A stretch of 64,000 bases of DNA from Rosenbergiella epipactidis (GTDB taxonomy: Bacteria > Pseudomonadota > Gammaproteobacteria > Enterobacterales > Enterobacteriaceae). Shown here piece after piece: positions 52,580 through 63,500 of this stretch. The translations under genes were made by a program, and so were the position numbers. The stretch lies in assembly GCF_018494055.1 (NCBI RefSeq), contig NZ_JABBFQ010000004.1, positions 209,304 to 273,303 of the forward strand, given 5' to 3'. Under the pieces are notes generated by a model. It made no database searches and was not told where the DNA came from. It saw only the letters and a program-made list of their open reading frames with translations. Numbering within the stretch: the first letter of the stretch is position 1; each line of letters begins with the position of its first letter.

Positions 52580-55500
52580 TCAAGTTAGTGAAACCAACCA
52601 ACCTTGCCAATTTTTAGCGATATTATTACTCGAAAAACGCTCAGCGCACCGTATTGCACCTTTTTGAAGTAATAGTTGCCGCTCAGGACTGCTAAGAATA
52701 CTAACCAGTGCATTGGCTAACTCATCTCTATGTCCAGAACTCACAAGAATTCCTGCATCGTGCCCTTCAAGAATATCTCGAGGTCCGTATTTTATTGCTA
52801 AACTTACTAACGGAGTTCCAAAAGCCATCGATTCAGTAGCAAATAGTGATTGTCCTTCATGATTTGAACAGAGTACTGAGCAACAAGCTTGCTGATGAAC
52901 CTCATCAAGCTTATCAGTATAGCCATTTATTTTTATAGCGTGACCAAGACCTCTTTCTTCCACTAAATCTTCTATACTTTTCTTTAACTGACCTAATCCG
53001 TAAGTATAAAGTTCAGCATCTGGTACCTCTTGAAGTACCCTCTCGAAAGCATCAATAAGAAGTGAATGTTGTTTTTCTGGTGAATATCTCGCTAAGTAAA
53101 TAACTCTTTTATTTAATTTTTTAGGTAATCTTTTATCAAAAAGACTCTCATCTAAGTGATTCGGAATAACGTGCATTTTTTCCGGATTAATACCTATAGA
53201 TAACAAGTCTTGGTATTGCTCTTTAGTTAATACAATAATTTTATCTACAACATCAGGTGATTTAAGAAAATAACTATAAGATGGCTTAAATCGATTGCTT
53301 TCAAATAAGTGTGTAGAATGAATAACTGTAGTAATAGAGCAATTAATTCTAGTATGGGGTTTTGATAAAACGAAATCTTTCCAAGCCCTATTCTTATCAA
53401 CAATAAAATCCCAACTTTTATTTCTAGGTAATTGTTCTTCTAATGCCCAAGATGAGAACTTCTCCTCACTATCAAAAAATCTCCTCCCCCCTTCATTGTT
53501 ATTCAATTCTATATGATTTAATATGTTCTTATTGTTTTTTATTTGCCAAAATTTACGCAATAGAACATTACCACAACTATCAACAAAATCATCAATAACA
53601 AAATTACCTTCTGCAAATTTATAAACGACTTTACCAACTGGGCATATCTCATTTGCAGAAACAACTTTTTTACCCTGAATACCTAATTTATTTAAATATG
53701 ATATTTTATTTTTTTTGACGAGATTAATCAATTCAAAGTAAATACTATAAACTCGTGTACTTTCATCCAATAATGATTTATTCCTTAGGCTAGAGATAGT
53801 TTTTGAAAGTGTTGGATTGTAATGCGATATAACTAAAGAAGGTATTATATTGAGATGATTATTGAACAATTTGGCGCGCCGTAAAGAAGCCACCTCGATA
53901 CCATTACCAATTTCTCTTATATTTTCAAGTAAAAAAACTGTTATCCTTTCATTAGAGCGGGTGTGATTTTCCTTAACCCTCTCTATTTTTCTACATTCCA
54001 TATTTTTAGCATAATTTATACATGCTAAAAGGTTACTTTCAATATCATCAATACGAACTCTATAACTATGGTGACGCACAAAAAAACTATTTGTTATCTT
54101 TTCTGGTGATGAAAAGAACATAGAAATTTCCGGCCAAAAAAAACCACTCATTAAATATTTAGCTCTAATCCCTAAAGATATACTAAGCCTTTCAACATTA
54201 AAATCTTTTAATAAAAACCTAATTTCTTTCAGGCTATTTACCTTACTTACAATCTCTATGGTAGAGGCCAGCAAACCAATTGAATTAGGATAATTAGTTA
54301 TATCATCCATAATAAAATCTAGATGATCGCATACATTATCTAAGCCAAACTTAAAGTATTTTTCGAGCGGCCGATAAAGTGTTAGTTCGTTTACACAATA
54401 GCTAAGCCAATGGTCGTGAAACTGCCAATGCTTATTTTCAATAAAATATTCAAACGCTCGCTCAACACTCTCTATCCAACGGGTATTTGGCGATAATTTA
54501 TAAAGGCGCATCAATGCGAAGGCCGCTTCCCCATCGTAATAAATGATTCGAAAGGGCTCCTTCACTGATAGATCATGGTTTTCCAAGACGTGGACGAATT
54601 TTCCCTGTTCATCCTGCATCAGTAATATTCCTTCCGCTAACGCTTCCATCAGCGGTAGATAGGTCATATCGCCAGTGACTTCAGTGTATTTTGCATAGGC
54701 TAAGATACTGACTGCATTACCGCCGAGTTTTATCTCATCGCCGGTATCCACTAAAAATGCCGCCTGCCGACCCTCCGCTAAGGTTTTATATTGGATAAGT
54801 TCATCGGTCAGATACGCTAAGGCGCGCTCTATCGCTTGCCGCTGTTGGGGCTGCTGGGTGACCTGCCACCCCTCAATGAGCGCATAGGTGGAGCTGGCAT
54901 GACGTAGCGCGTTGTAGGATTTAATCTTCCTGTCAAAACAGGGAAACCAACCATAGTGGTACTCGCCCGTCGATTTAATTTGCGAAGCAAGATACTGCGC
55001 AGAGTGATTAATAAGGTTCGGTAGATGCGCTTGCCAAGGTTCGGCTATTTTTCTAAATCCAGATGCTTTGCCTTCGCGCTCAATCGTTTTTGCCCCAGAA
55101 GCATCGCAGAAAACCGCTTGGGTTTTAAACCGCCAGATCCTCTGTTGGGGATCGGTTGGCCAACTTAGCGAACAGGAAAACCGGCGCTGAGCGTAGTTGT
55201 TGAGATTAGTCTCATTAGGGATAGCAACCCCCACCTTACCGTCATAGAGTATGGCATTCGCGGCTAACTCTTGTTCCAGGATGGCATGCGTGAAGTCGGG
55301 GTCAAAACTGAGTCCGAAACGGAAATAGTTACGCTTTGTTTTACCCAGCTTATCTTGTAACCCTGCCCAGCTCATCTCTTCGATATGATCGACTCGTTCA
55401 ACCCGTAACCAACAGATTTGAAGATCGTGTTGTTGCCGATACCGCTGAATAGATTGCGAGCCAGATGTCCAAGCCTGATTAAAAGTCTTCCCGGTCGAAA

Positions 55501-55636
55501 TATGAGTGTATGCGCGCTGTTTTCCATCGCAAAGACTGAAGAATAATATACAAGCAGGATAAGGAGCGGCATGCTCGGGCGCGTTAACGCTCATCATTTC
55601 AAAATGCGCCTGTTGTAATAAATCACTTAATGCCAT
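52580..55636 (-). CDS. Large two-part glycosyltransferase (C-terminal GT4) in T1SS adhesin operon
   Basis: 1018 residues. C-terminal 300 residues are a GT-B family 4 glycosyltransferase: DKIIVLTKEQYQDLLSIGINPEKMHVIPNHLD, RVIYLARYSPEKQHSLLIDAFERVL (~842), and the EX7E donor motif in NHEGQSLFATESMAFGTPLV (~930). The order resembles TagE and the GtfA-like adhesin glycosyltransferases. Residues about 210-450 look like an alpha/alpha-toroid (YGWFPCFDRKIKSYNALRHASSTYALIEG, GGNAVSILAYAKYTEVTGDMTYLPLMEALAEGIL, YYDGEAAFALMRLY). The N-terminal 200 residues are unassigned. No signal peptide, so cytosolic, 33 bases after the HlyD gene. The 3' two thirds are AT-rich, the 5' third is not. Confidence 0.75.
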   Translation of the reverse strand: MALSDLLQQAHFEMMSVNAPEHAAPYPACILFFSLCDGKQRAYTHISTGKTFNQAWTSGSQSIQRYRQQHDLQICWLRVERVDHIEEMSWAGLQDKLGKTKRNYFRFGLSFDPDFTHAILEQELAANAILYDGKVGVAIPNETNLNNYAQRRFSCSLSWPTDPQQRIWRFKTQAVFCDASGAKTIEREGKASGFRKIAEPWQAHLPNLINHSAQYLASQIKSTGEYHYGWFPCFDRKIKSYNALRHASSTYALIEGWQVTQQPQQRQAIERALAYLTDELIQYKTLAEGRQAAFLVDTGDEIKLGGNAVSILAYAKYTEVTGDMTYLPLMEALAEGILLMQDEQGKFVHVLENHDLSVKEPFRIIYYDGEAAFALMRLYKLSPNTRWIESVERAFEYFIENKHWQFHDHWLSYCVNELTLYRPLEKYFKFGLDNVCDHLDFIMDDITNYPNSIGLLASTIEIVSKVNSLKEIRFLLKDFNVERLSISLGIRAKYLMSGFFWPEISMFFSSPEKITNSFFVRHHSYRVRIDDIESNLLACINYAKNMECRKIERVKENHTRSNERITVFLLENIREIGNGIEVASLRRAKLFNNHLNIIPSLVISHYNPTLSKTISSLRNKSLLDESTRVYSIYFELINLVKKNKISYLNKLGIQGKKVVSANEICPVGKVVYKFAEGNFVIDDFVDSCGNVLLRKFWQIKNNKNILNHIELNNNEGGRRFFDSEEKFSSWALEEQLPRNKSWDFIVDKNRAWKDFVLSKPHTRINCSITTVIHSTHLFESNRFKPSYSYFLKSPDVVDKIIVLTKEQYQDLLSIGINPEKMHVIPNHLDESLFDKRLPKKLNKRVIYLARYSPEKQHSLLIDAFERVLQEVPDAELYTYGLGQLKKSIEDLVEERGLGHAIKINGYTDKLDEVHQQACCSVLCSNHEGQSLFATESMAFGTPLVSLAIKYGPRDILEGHDAGILVSSGHRDELANALVSILSSPERQLLLQKGAIRCAERFSSNNIAKNWQGWLVSLT

Positions 55637-55669
55637 GTTTAGCGTTTCCTTTAAAATGTGGCAAATCGA

Positions 55670-56887
55670 TTAACGTTCGCGCAGGGCTTCTCTTGCTCGG
55701 TTGAAAGGCTTGATTAAATAATCCATTACCGTTCTTTCACCGGTTTTAATATCGACGGTAGCGATCATCCCAGGGCTAATCGCAAAATGTTTACCGCGTT
55801 TGTTGACCAGTGAATCATGGTCAGTACGAATATAAACACGGTAATAATAAATTTCTGGCTTTTGCTCATCTTGAATCGTATCCGGTGAAATCGTTTCAAC
55901 TACACCGGGTAGACCGCCATAAATGGCGTAATCATAGGCGGTAATTTTTACCATCGCCTTTTGACCTGGATGGATAAATGCAATATCCCGCGGTGAGATA
56001 CGGGCTTCAATAAGCAAACGATCATCGACGGGAACGATTTCCATTAATTCGCCATTCGGTGCGATGACCCCGCCAATGGTGGTCACTTTGATATTTTTGA
56101 CAATCCCCTGTACCGGGGAGCGAATCGTTAACCGACTTACGCTATCGCTACGCCCTCGAACCACCTCCGCTAATGACGCTACGTCCGCATTGGCTTTAGA
56201 AAGTTGTTCGCGCGCGTCCACGTAGTAATGGGTTTTTAAATCAGTAATCTTTAACGCAATATCCGATTGCTTTTGCTGCAACCTCAGCACTTCCACACTA
56301 CTGGCTGCACCGGTTTTCGCCAAGCGCTGAGTGATAGTAAGTTCACGATTAATCAGCGACATCGAGTCTTGTAGCTGCCTCATCGATTGGGTTAACTGAT
56401 CACGGCGGCTTTGATAGAGGTGCGTCTCTGCGGCTAATAGATCAGGATAAGACTGTAAGCTCGCCGGAAAGACGAGTGGACGATTATTCACTTCCGCATC
56501 CAAACGGATGCTCGCAGCTAACGAGGCCCGGTATTTCGCTTCGCTCTCTCCAACGTTAGACTCGCTACGCGTCGGATCCAATCGTGCAACCACCTGCCCC
56601 AACTTCACACGCTGACCTTCTTGTACCGGTAACTCTGTGAGCACCCCACCATCCAGTGACTGCAACACTTGCTCGCGTGAGCTGGGGATGACCTTTCCTG
56701 TACCGGTCGAGACTTCATCGACTTGGCCAAACCAGGCCCAAACGCCGAAGATAATCACTAACACCGCGAGAATCGCTATGAGATACGCTGACTTGACGAT
56801 ATGCGCTTCGTCCATCTCGCCGCCACTCAATATCTCAGCGGGATCGTAGGGTAAATAGCCTTTATTGGAGGTAGTGGATTGGCTCAT
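55670..56887 (-). CDS. Type I secretion membrane fusion protein (HlyD/LapC family)
   Basis: 405 residues. Cytoplasmic N-terminus, one membrane helix (AYLIAILAVLVIIFGVWAWFG, ~34-54), then lipoyl/hairpin/barrel domains: VIPSSREQVLQSLDGGVLTELPVQEGQRVKLGQVVARLDPTR (~65-107), long coiled coil (~125-240), and the second lipoyl half LTIRSPVQGIVKNIKVTTIGGVI. The C-terminus has PGMIATVDIKTGERTVMDYLIKPF, typical for T1SS adaptors. Its start overlaps the ABC gene stop by four bases. Bridges the ABC exporter and TolC-like protein. Confidence 0.93.
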   Translation of the reverse strand: MSQSTTSNKGYLPYDPAEILSGGEMDEAHIVKSAYLIAILAVLVIIFGVWAWFGQVDEVSTGTGKVIPSSREQVLQSLDGGVLTELPVQEGQRVKLGQVVARLDPTRSESNVGESEAKYRASLAASIRLDAEVNNRPLVFPASLQSYPDLLAAETHLYQSRRDQLTQSMRQLQDSMSLINRELTITQRLAKTGAASSVEVLRLQQKQSDIALKITDLKTHYYVDAREQLSKANADVASLAEVVRGRSDSVSRLTIRSPVQGIVKNIKVTTIGGVIAPNGELMEIVPVDDRLLIEARISPRDIAFIHPGQKAMVKITAYDYAIYGGLPGVVETISPDTIQDEQKPEIYYYRVYIRTDHDSLVNKRGKHFAISPGMIATVDIKTGERTVMDYLIKPFNRAREALRER

Positions 56888-59028
56888 AGCGTCGCTCCTT
56901 GAGGGCTAGTCTCTTTCCCTTTGGTTTTAAATAGCTCTTCACGTGAGGTGTCCATCGCAATGCGCCCCTCTTTTAAGACAATCACGCGTTCCGTAAGCGA
57001 TAAGATGGCGGCACGGTGGGTGGCGATAATTAAGGTACGATGACCAATCCATTTTTCAAGCCGTTCGATAAACTGTTTTTCGGACGGCTCATCAAAGGAT
57101 GCCGTCGGCTCGTCCAAAAGCACGATATTCGGATCGCGTAATAGCGTACGCGATAACAATAACGATTGACGCTGGCCTCCTGAAAGTCCCGTTCCCCCTT
57201 CCATAATCGGATGCTCTAACCCTAAAGGAAGTTGTCGAATAAAATCGATGGCCCCCGTCAGTGTTAAGACTTCAAAGATTTCTTCGTCATCACTGGTAGG
57301 ACGTCCAAGCAGCAGGTTATCGCGGATGGTGCCATGAAATAGGCGAGCTTCTTGCGTCAGTAAGCCAATATTCCTGCGCATGTCGGCCATATCGATATGC
57401 TCTAGACTTAAATCGTCAAGCCGTACCTGACCAGAAACCTTCTCCAAGTTTCCACTCAACGCTTGTAGTAGCGTCGATTTTCCGGCCCCCATCCGTCCCA
57501 ATAAGGCTATTTTTTCCCCTGCGTTAATCGACAGTTTGTTTACTTGCAGCGGGATTGACTCATTCTCTTGTCCATAACTAAAGGTAGCTTGCTGTAGCTC
57601 ATAGTTACCGTGAAGTAGCGCGCGGTGAACCTTCATCTCATCCGGATGATCTTCAACTGGCAGTGCCATCAGTTGATCAAGGCTATGTTTCGCCACCTTA
57701 ACTTGTTGCCAACGAGCGAGGACTCCACAAAGCGCTGTCATCGGCGCGATCATTCGTGTCGAGAGCATCGAGGCTGCGACCATGGCACCGGTGGTAATAT
57801 CCCCACTGATCACTAGCGGTGCACCAACCACCACTACCGCCGCATAGACTAAACTCTGAATGGTGGTGCCCCAGGCAACCAGGCCATGAGTTAATTGACG
57901 GGTTTTTACGCCAGACTCTGCGGTGATGCTGATATAACTGTTCCATTGCTGTAGGAAACGGCTCTCGGCCTGCATCAACTTAATATCTTGGATCCCTTGT
58001 AAACTCTCTACCAGAATAGCGTTACGTAAGGTCACTTCTTGTAGATTCTGCTGGGCTAAGCGGGCCAGTTTTTTCTGATAAAGCAGCCCAGGCACTAGCA
58101 TGATAATCACCGCGATAGGCGCAATCCAACTTAACCACGGCGAAACGATCACCAACACCAGTTGAAACAGTAAGAAGAAAGGGAGATCCACCAACACGGA
58201 AACGGTACGCGAGGTGACCATCTCACGAATTTGTTCGATCTCACGAACTTGCGCAATAAAACTGCCTGTCGAACGAGGAATGGCGGAATTTTTTAACCGT
58301 AGCGCATGGCCAAATACCCGATCTGAGACGCGAATATCGGCACGCTTGGCCAGTAAATCGGTAATATGTCCCCGTGCCAGCTTCAAGATAAACATGAAGA
58401 CCACGGAGATAATTACCCCACCAAAGAGTACATATAGCGTGGGATAGGATTGTGCGGGAATAACGCGGTCATAGACCTGCATCGAAAATAAGATACCTGA
58501 AAGCGCCAACAAGTTGATTACGAACGATGCAACCATCACATGTAAGTAAGGTTTTATGTCTTTGATAATCAGCTTTTTCAGCCAATCAGGCGTATAGGTC
58601 GAGAAGTATTGGACGGTACGACTGTCTTTAACCGGCGCAATAGGACGAAAAGCAACCACCCACTCCGTTTGCTCTAGCAGTTCGGTCACACTTATCTGAC
58701 TGACTAACCCGCCCTCTTCCATAAAACGTACGCCGACACAATCTTGTCCATCGAAGCTTTCGATGACCACAACTGAACCGTTTTTTAAGGTTGCGACCAA
58801 CGGTAAACGAAGCCCAGAGATTAACTTGTCCGATTGGTCTAACAGGGTAAATTTTAATCCAGCAAGTCGGGAAAGGTGCTGTAACTTAGTTTGCAGGCTT
58901 TGTTCCGATAACCAAGGTACGGCGGCATCCAATGCACCGGGGGAAAAGGATTGGCGATAGTGTCTCGCGATTAACGTGATGGCATCGACCCATTCGTCGC
59001 GTTGAGTTGTAGTCTCTTTTTTAATCAT
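56884..59028 (-). CDS. Type I secretion ABC transporter (LapB family)
   Basis: 714 residues. N-terminal C39-like domain (~1-140) without the catalytic Cys, so a substrate-docking rather than cleaving domain. Six membrane helices (~160-440). Nucleotide-binding domain with Walker A LLGRMGAGKST (~510), signature LSGGQRQ (~612), Walker B IVLLDEPTASFDEP (~632) and switch His in IIATHRA. Overlaps both the TolC-like gene upstream and the HlyD gene downstream by four bases, giving tight coupling. Exports large adhesins in LapA/BapA systems. Confidence 0.94.
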   Translation of the reverse strand: MIKKETTTQRDEWVDAITLIARHYRQSFSPGALDAAVPWLSEQSLQTKLQHLSRLAGLKFTLLDQSDKLISGLRLPLVATLKNGSVVVIESFDGQDCVGVRFMEEGGLVSQISVTELLEQTEWVVAFRPIAPVKDSRTVQYFSTYTPDWLKKLIIKDIKPYLHVMVASFVINLLALSGILFSMQVYDRVIPAQSYPTLYVLFGGVIISVVFMFILKLARGHITDLLAKRADIRVSDRVFGHALRLKNSAIPRSTGSFIAQVREIEQIREMVTSRTVSVLVDLPFFLLFQLVLVIVSPWLSWIAPIAVIIMLVPGLLYQKKLARLAQQNLQEVTLRNAILVESLQGIQDIKLMQAESRFLQQWNSYISITAESGVKTRQLTHGLVAWGTTIQSLVYAAVVVVGAPLVISGDITTGAMVAASMLSTRMIAPMTALCGVLARWQQVKVAKHSLDQLMALPVEDHPDEMKVHRALLHGNYELQQATFSYGQENESIPLQVNKLSINAGEKIALLGRMGAGKSTLLQALSGNLEKVSGQVRLDDLSLEHIDMADMRRNIGLLTQEARLFHGTIRDNLLLGRPTSDDEEIFEVLTLTGAIDFIRQLPLGLEHPIMEGGTGLSGGQRQSLLLSRTLLRDPNIVLLDEPTASFDEPSEKQFIERLEKWIGHRTLIIATHRAAILSLTERVIVLKEGRIAMDTSREELFKTKGKETSPQGATL

Positions 59029-60446
59029 GGGCGAATATCCACTCCCTGAATGCGGCGGTTATCTAAACGGAATACGGAACGCATCATGCCGGTACTGAAC
59101 AGGCAATCGAGTTGTAAACTGTTGAGTTGCGCCAATGTTTGCGCTTGGCTAAATTTAGCTTGGAAAATTTCTTGATCGACGTTCAACAGGTCGAGTAAGG
59201 GACGTGTGCCTAATTGCAAGTATTGGTCTTGATAAAGCCCCAAGGTTTTCTCACCAAGTGCCTGTTGCCGCTGTTGAATCACCAAGGTTTGCCCCAAGTT
59301 AGTGGCTTCATCTTGTGAGGTAGCCAATTTTTGATAGGCCTCTAACTGTGCGGCTTTGATCGCCGCATTGGCCGCCGATAAGGCTTGCTCTGCTGCGTCA
59401 CGAGAGGCGCTTAATCCCCCACCTTGATAAAGTGGCATTTGCATACGGATGGAGGCGGTATATTGGGTCTTGTCCAACTCGCTACTGCCCGAGTAGTGGT
59501 CATTTAAATAATGCGTGACTTCCGGCTCTAGGGAGATGGTCGGCATCATTTGGGCATTGGCATTATCGACGTTAGCTTGAGCTTGATTTGCTCCCGCCCA
59601 CGCCGCCAATACCGATGGGATTAACTTGTAATCCGGATGCTGCACCGCGCAGGCTCGTGTTAACGTTTCGGGCACATCTTGTGTGACTCGGTTAACCCCT
59701 TGTACGCCAATATAGGTCGCGAGGGTCGCCTGCCAGCGTTGTAAAGACGCTTGGTATTGCATCAAGGTTGCTTGGGCTCCCTCAATACGGGTATCGGTTT
59801 GTACCACATCGGAGAGTGGACTGGCTCCCTCAGTATTACGCTGCCGGATCAAGTTACCAATTTGTTTTAAGGAGTCGAGCTGTTGAGTGGCCATAGTGAC
59901 CAGCTGCTGATACCCCTGCACCTGAACCACTGCTGAAGCGGTATCGTGGGCAACTTGGTCGATGGTTAGCATCACTTCGGCCTGTTGCTGAGCGACCGCA
60001 GCATTGGCGGCACGCACAGAACTGGAAACCTTACCGAAGTCGTATAACATCTGAGAAAGAGAGATATCGATCGAGGGCGAATAGCCTTTATTGGTGTAAG
60101 TGTTGCTGTAGCCATTATTCACCCCAGCATTCACTTGTGGATAATACTTTGCTTTGGCGACATCGACATTCGCCGATTGCTCAAATAACTTACCGACTGC
60201 TTGCGTAATGGTAGGGTGCCAGTTAACCGCCATCGCGACCGCATCTGACATATCCAGCGGCTGACCATTATACACCGACCCATTCGGCGTGACGCTATAT
60301 AAATCTGGAAGATTCTCCTCACCAATCATCTGATGTGCACTGATTATCGACTCATCAGCCAGCGCCGGAACGCTAGTGATAATGCTGATCCCCAACACCC
60401 CCCGAACCACTAAATGACTTAAGGTGATCAAGCAAAATTTCTTCAT
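59025..60446 (-). CDS. TolC-family outer-membrane channel of the adhesin T1SS
   Basis: 473 residues. Signal peptide ending ALA near 30. Duplicated OEP domains: LDMSDAVAMAVNWHPTITQAVGKLFEQSANVDVAKAKYYPQVNAGVN (~64-110), long helices rich in Ala/Gln, and QMPLYQGGGLSASRDAAEQAL (~336). The C-terminus DCLFSTGMMRSVFRLDNRRI is the usual LapE/AggA-like ending. First gene of the four-base-overlap T1SS set; the adhesin gene and a terminator lie 80 bases upstream, so this operon may need its own promoter in that gap or read-through. Confidence 0.92.
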   Translation of the reverse strand: MKKFCLITLSHLVVRGVLGISIITSVPALADESIISAHQMIGEENLPDLYSVTPNGSVYNGQPLDMSDAVAMAVNWHPTITQAVGKLFEQSANVDVAKAKYYPQVNAGVNNGYSNTYTNKGYSPSIDISLSQMLYDFGKVSSSVRAANAAVAQQQAEVMLTIDQVAHDTASAVVQVQGYQQLVTMATQQLDSLKQIGNLIRQRNTEGASPLSDVVQTDTRIEGAQATLMQYQASLQRWQATLATYIGVQGVNRVTQDVPETLTRACAVQHPDYKLIPSVLAAWAGANQAQANVDNANAQMMPTISLEPEVTHYLNDHYSGSSELDKTQYTASIRMQMPLYQGGGLSASRDAAEQALSAANAAIKAAQLEAYQKLATSQDEATNLGQTLVIQQRQQALGEKTLGLYQDQYLQLGTRPLLDLLNVDQEIFQAKFSQAQTLAQLNSLQLDCLFSTGMMRSVFRLDNRRIQGVDIRP

Positions 60447-60497
60447 AAAACAACTCTCTTGCGTCGACAGTAAAACTTTTTAATTTATTACAGACGT

Positions 60498-60521
60498 AAA
60501 AAAGCGGGAGTTGCCTCCCGC
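60498..60521 (-). terminator. Rho-independent terminator between adhesin and T1SS genes
   Basis: Minus strand: GCGGGAG, loop GCAA, CTCCCGC (complement of 60504-60521), then six T (60498-60503 are A on the plus strand). It begins eight bases after the adhesin stop codon, so most adhesin transcripts should end here and only part should reach the secretion genes. Confidence 0.88.
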
Positions 60522-60528
60522 CTAATCA

Positions 60529-63500
60529 TTACGATGACGGATTGTGGTCAATTAATTCATCAAGCGTGACGTTCACGCCTTCAAGAGTGACCAGTGTGGT
60601 TGAGCTGTAAGCACTGCCCGTTCCATCCCTGTCAATCGAAACAACGGTATTGTTGTCAGTGTGGCTGACAGAAATATAATTTCCTAAACTACTCGACTCA
60701 CTGTGCCAGCCAACCAGTAGCGCCGAAACGTCTATGTGGTCACCATCACTGACGGAGAAGTCAGTCCAGGTATCACTGCCATTACCTCCAGTGTTGTCAT
60801 CGGCCAGCAATTTATACACCACGGTATCCGCACCACTTCCTGTCGTGAAGGTATCGTCATACGCCGTACTTGTGATGGTATCGGCATTGGCGCTACCCGT
60901 AATCACCGGATGCAAATCGATGGTTAAGTTAGCGGTCGATGAGGTGCCATCGCTATCGTTCAATGAATAACTGAATGTCTCCTTAGAGGTAATGGTCGAC
61001 GTATCGATACCTGCTTTTAAGGTGTAGGTATAAGAACCGTCATCCGATAACACTAAGGTTCCGTATTTACCGTACAACGTGACCGAATCACCACTCACCG
61101 CACTGCCGCTCGCATCAGTAATCGATTTATCCCCCCCGCTTACCGTATAGGAGACCGAGGTACCTGAAGCGTTATTACCCGTTATCGTAAAGGATTGATA
61201 TTCACTCCCGAAGGTATCGGCGACACTATCAGAGTCCGTACCATCTAGGATATTGCCGGTTACGGTTTCAGATTCAGTGTAGTGGTGAGTCGTATCCACC
61301 GAGGTTCCAGATAAAGAGCTGGTCACGGTAAGTGCCGTTCCACCAGTGCCTAAGATGGTCAGCGGGGCATTCGACGCACTATAAGTAAAGGTGACCGTAT
61401 AGTTCCCTTCCGTAAGCTCACTGAGCCCCAAAGAAGAAAGCGATATCGTTTGAGTCGTGCTATATAAATCAGCCAAAGACATAGTGATTTTTGATAGCGT
61501 TGTCGACTCCGACTCTCCCGTCGTTTGGTTGAGAATCGTCAATGTTCCAGAGACCGTAGTAGTCGAGTTATTCCCCAGTCCAGTATTCGCTGCACTAAAG
61601 GTCAACACTAAGCTTGCACTATCCAACGTGGTACCTGAGGCCACTGTAAAGGACTCTGTTGCGGTGCTAGAGACCGTTGAGTTTTTCCCAACTGCTAAGG
61701 CACTGATTAGCGTATTCGTGGTGTAGGTTAAGCTAGTACCCGCCGCCAACGCAGTGTCAGCGCTAACGGATACCGTATCTGCCACTGCCGTAGAATGCGT
61801 ACCTTCTATCGTCAAGGTTAAGGTTGCCGTTGCCGTCTGCCCTGACGCGTTGGTAATGGTGTAAGTAAAGACATCCGATTTACCGATATCACTCGTCGCA
61901 CTGGTCGGTTGATAGCTATAGCTACCGTCCGCGGCGATGCTAAGCACACCGTACTCGCCAGTGATAGTGGTCGACCCACTACTTGCCACAGTCACCGCAC
62001 TAGCACCATCGACACTGTCAGCTACCACACTCGTCACATGAATACTGGTTCCCGTATCCGCAACGTCTCCGGCAGTATCCGAACTCAATACATTACCGCT
62101 GGTATCACCGAACACATACTGCACAGAATCGGTAATATCGACGCTCAGTACTGTCCCAACATTCGCGCTCACCAACAAGGACAATAAACGTCCAAGCACC
62201 GAAGATGAGTTAGCAGATGACACGGCGACCGTATAGGTTCCAGAGGTCAAGCCCTGGATATAGACCGAACCACTATAGGTCAGGTTAACCAGCCCAGAGT
62301 TGATTGTTATAGCGTTAGACAGCGTTTGAACGACTTCACCTGTGCTCGTATCAATGACCGACAGATCTGCACTAAAGCTATTTAACCCTAACAGCGTAAG
62401 CAGCGACGTTAATCCTGCAACGGCGCTTAACGCCACACTACCGCTCACATCCAATGTGACGTCTTCCGACGTGTTATCACTCACTGTAAAGTTAAAGGTA
62501 TTAGACGAGAACAGTGATACATCAACCACACTGAGTGCAGTCAACCCTACCGCCTGAACAATATTTCCTGACGTGCCTGTTAGATTATCTTGAACAGCGG
62601 TTACCGTTGCCGTATGCGTATCGGCATTAGCGATAAGTTGGTCATCTGTTCCCGACCCACTATTATCTGAATAAGTAATTGTTCCCTTATCTGATTCATT
62701 GTTCGACGAGTCAGTAAGCGTTACTGATAGGTCTTGATTGACTGATAACCCTTCCGGTAGTTTAACCTCAAATGTTCCATCGTCATTGACTGTCCCAGTC
62801 GCCACAACATTACCGTTACTGTCGTAGACTTTAACGGTTGTACCTTCCTCACCTTTACCTGATAGCGTTAAAGCAGTGTCATCCATCACGAGATCAGTCG
62901 GTTCATTTGGTGCCGTAGTATCTTTGGCCGTTACTGATACCGCTTCTGAAGTATTCCCTGATGTGTCAGAAGCTGCGACGCTGAGTGTCTGTCCATTCGT
63001 TTGTGCGGCATCTAACGTGACAGAGAAGGTTCCATCGCTGTCCACTTTACCGGTTCCCAAGGCCTTACCATTGACATTGGTAACTGTAATAATCGATCCG
63101 ACCTCACCTTTACCTGTAACAGTTACACCATCATCGCTCAATACTACATCAGTCGGCGCAGCAGGCGCAGTCGTATCTGGCGCAGTGACAGACGTTGCAA
63201 TAGAGGTATTCCCCGCAGTATCAGTCGCCGTCGCGCTTAAGGTTTCACCATTAGTCTGTGCTGTAGTTAGGGTAACGCTAAAGGTGCCGTCACTACCGAC
63301 TGTTGCACTGCCCAGGGTGTTGCCCTCAGCATCTTTGATGACAACGGTTGAGCCAGCTTCCGCCTTACCAGTGACTGTCGCACCGTCATCACTCACCGCT
63401 ACATCAGTCGGCGCTGCTGGCGCAGTCGTATCTGGCGCGGTGATTGTTGCCGCTGGGGAGACATTACCTGCCGCATCCGTCGCCGTAACAGTTAGGGTTT

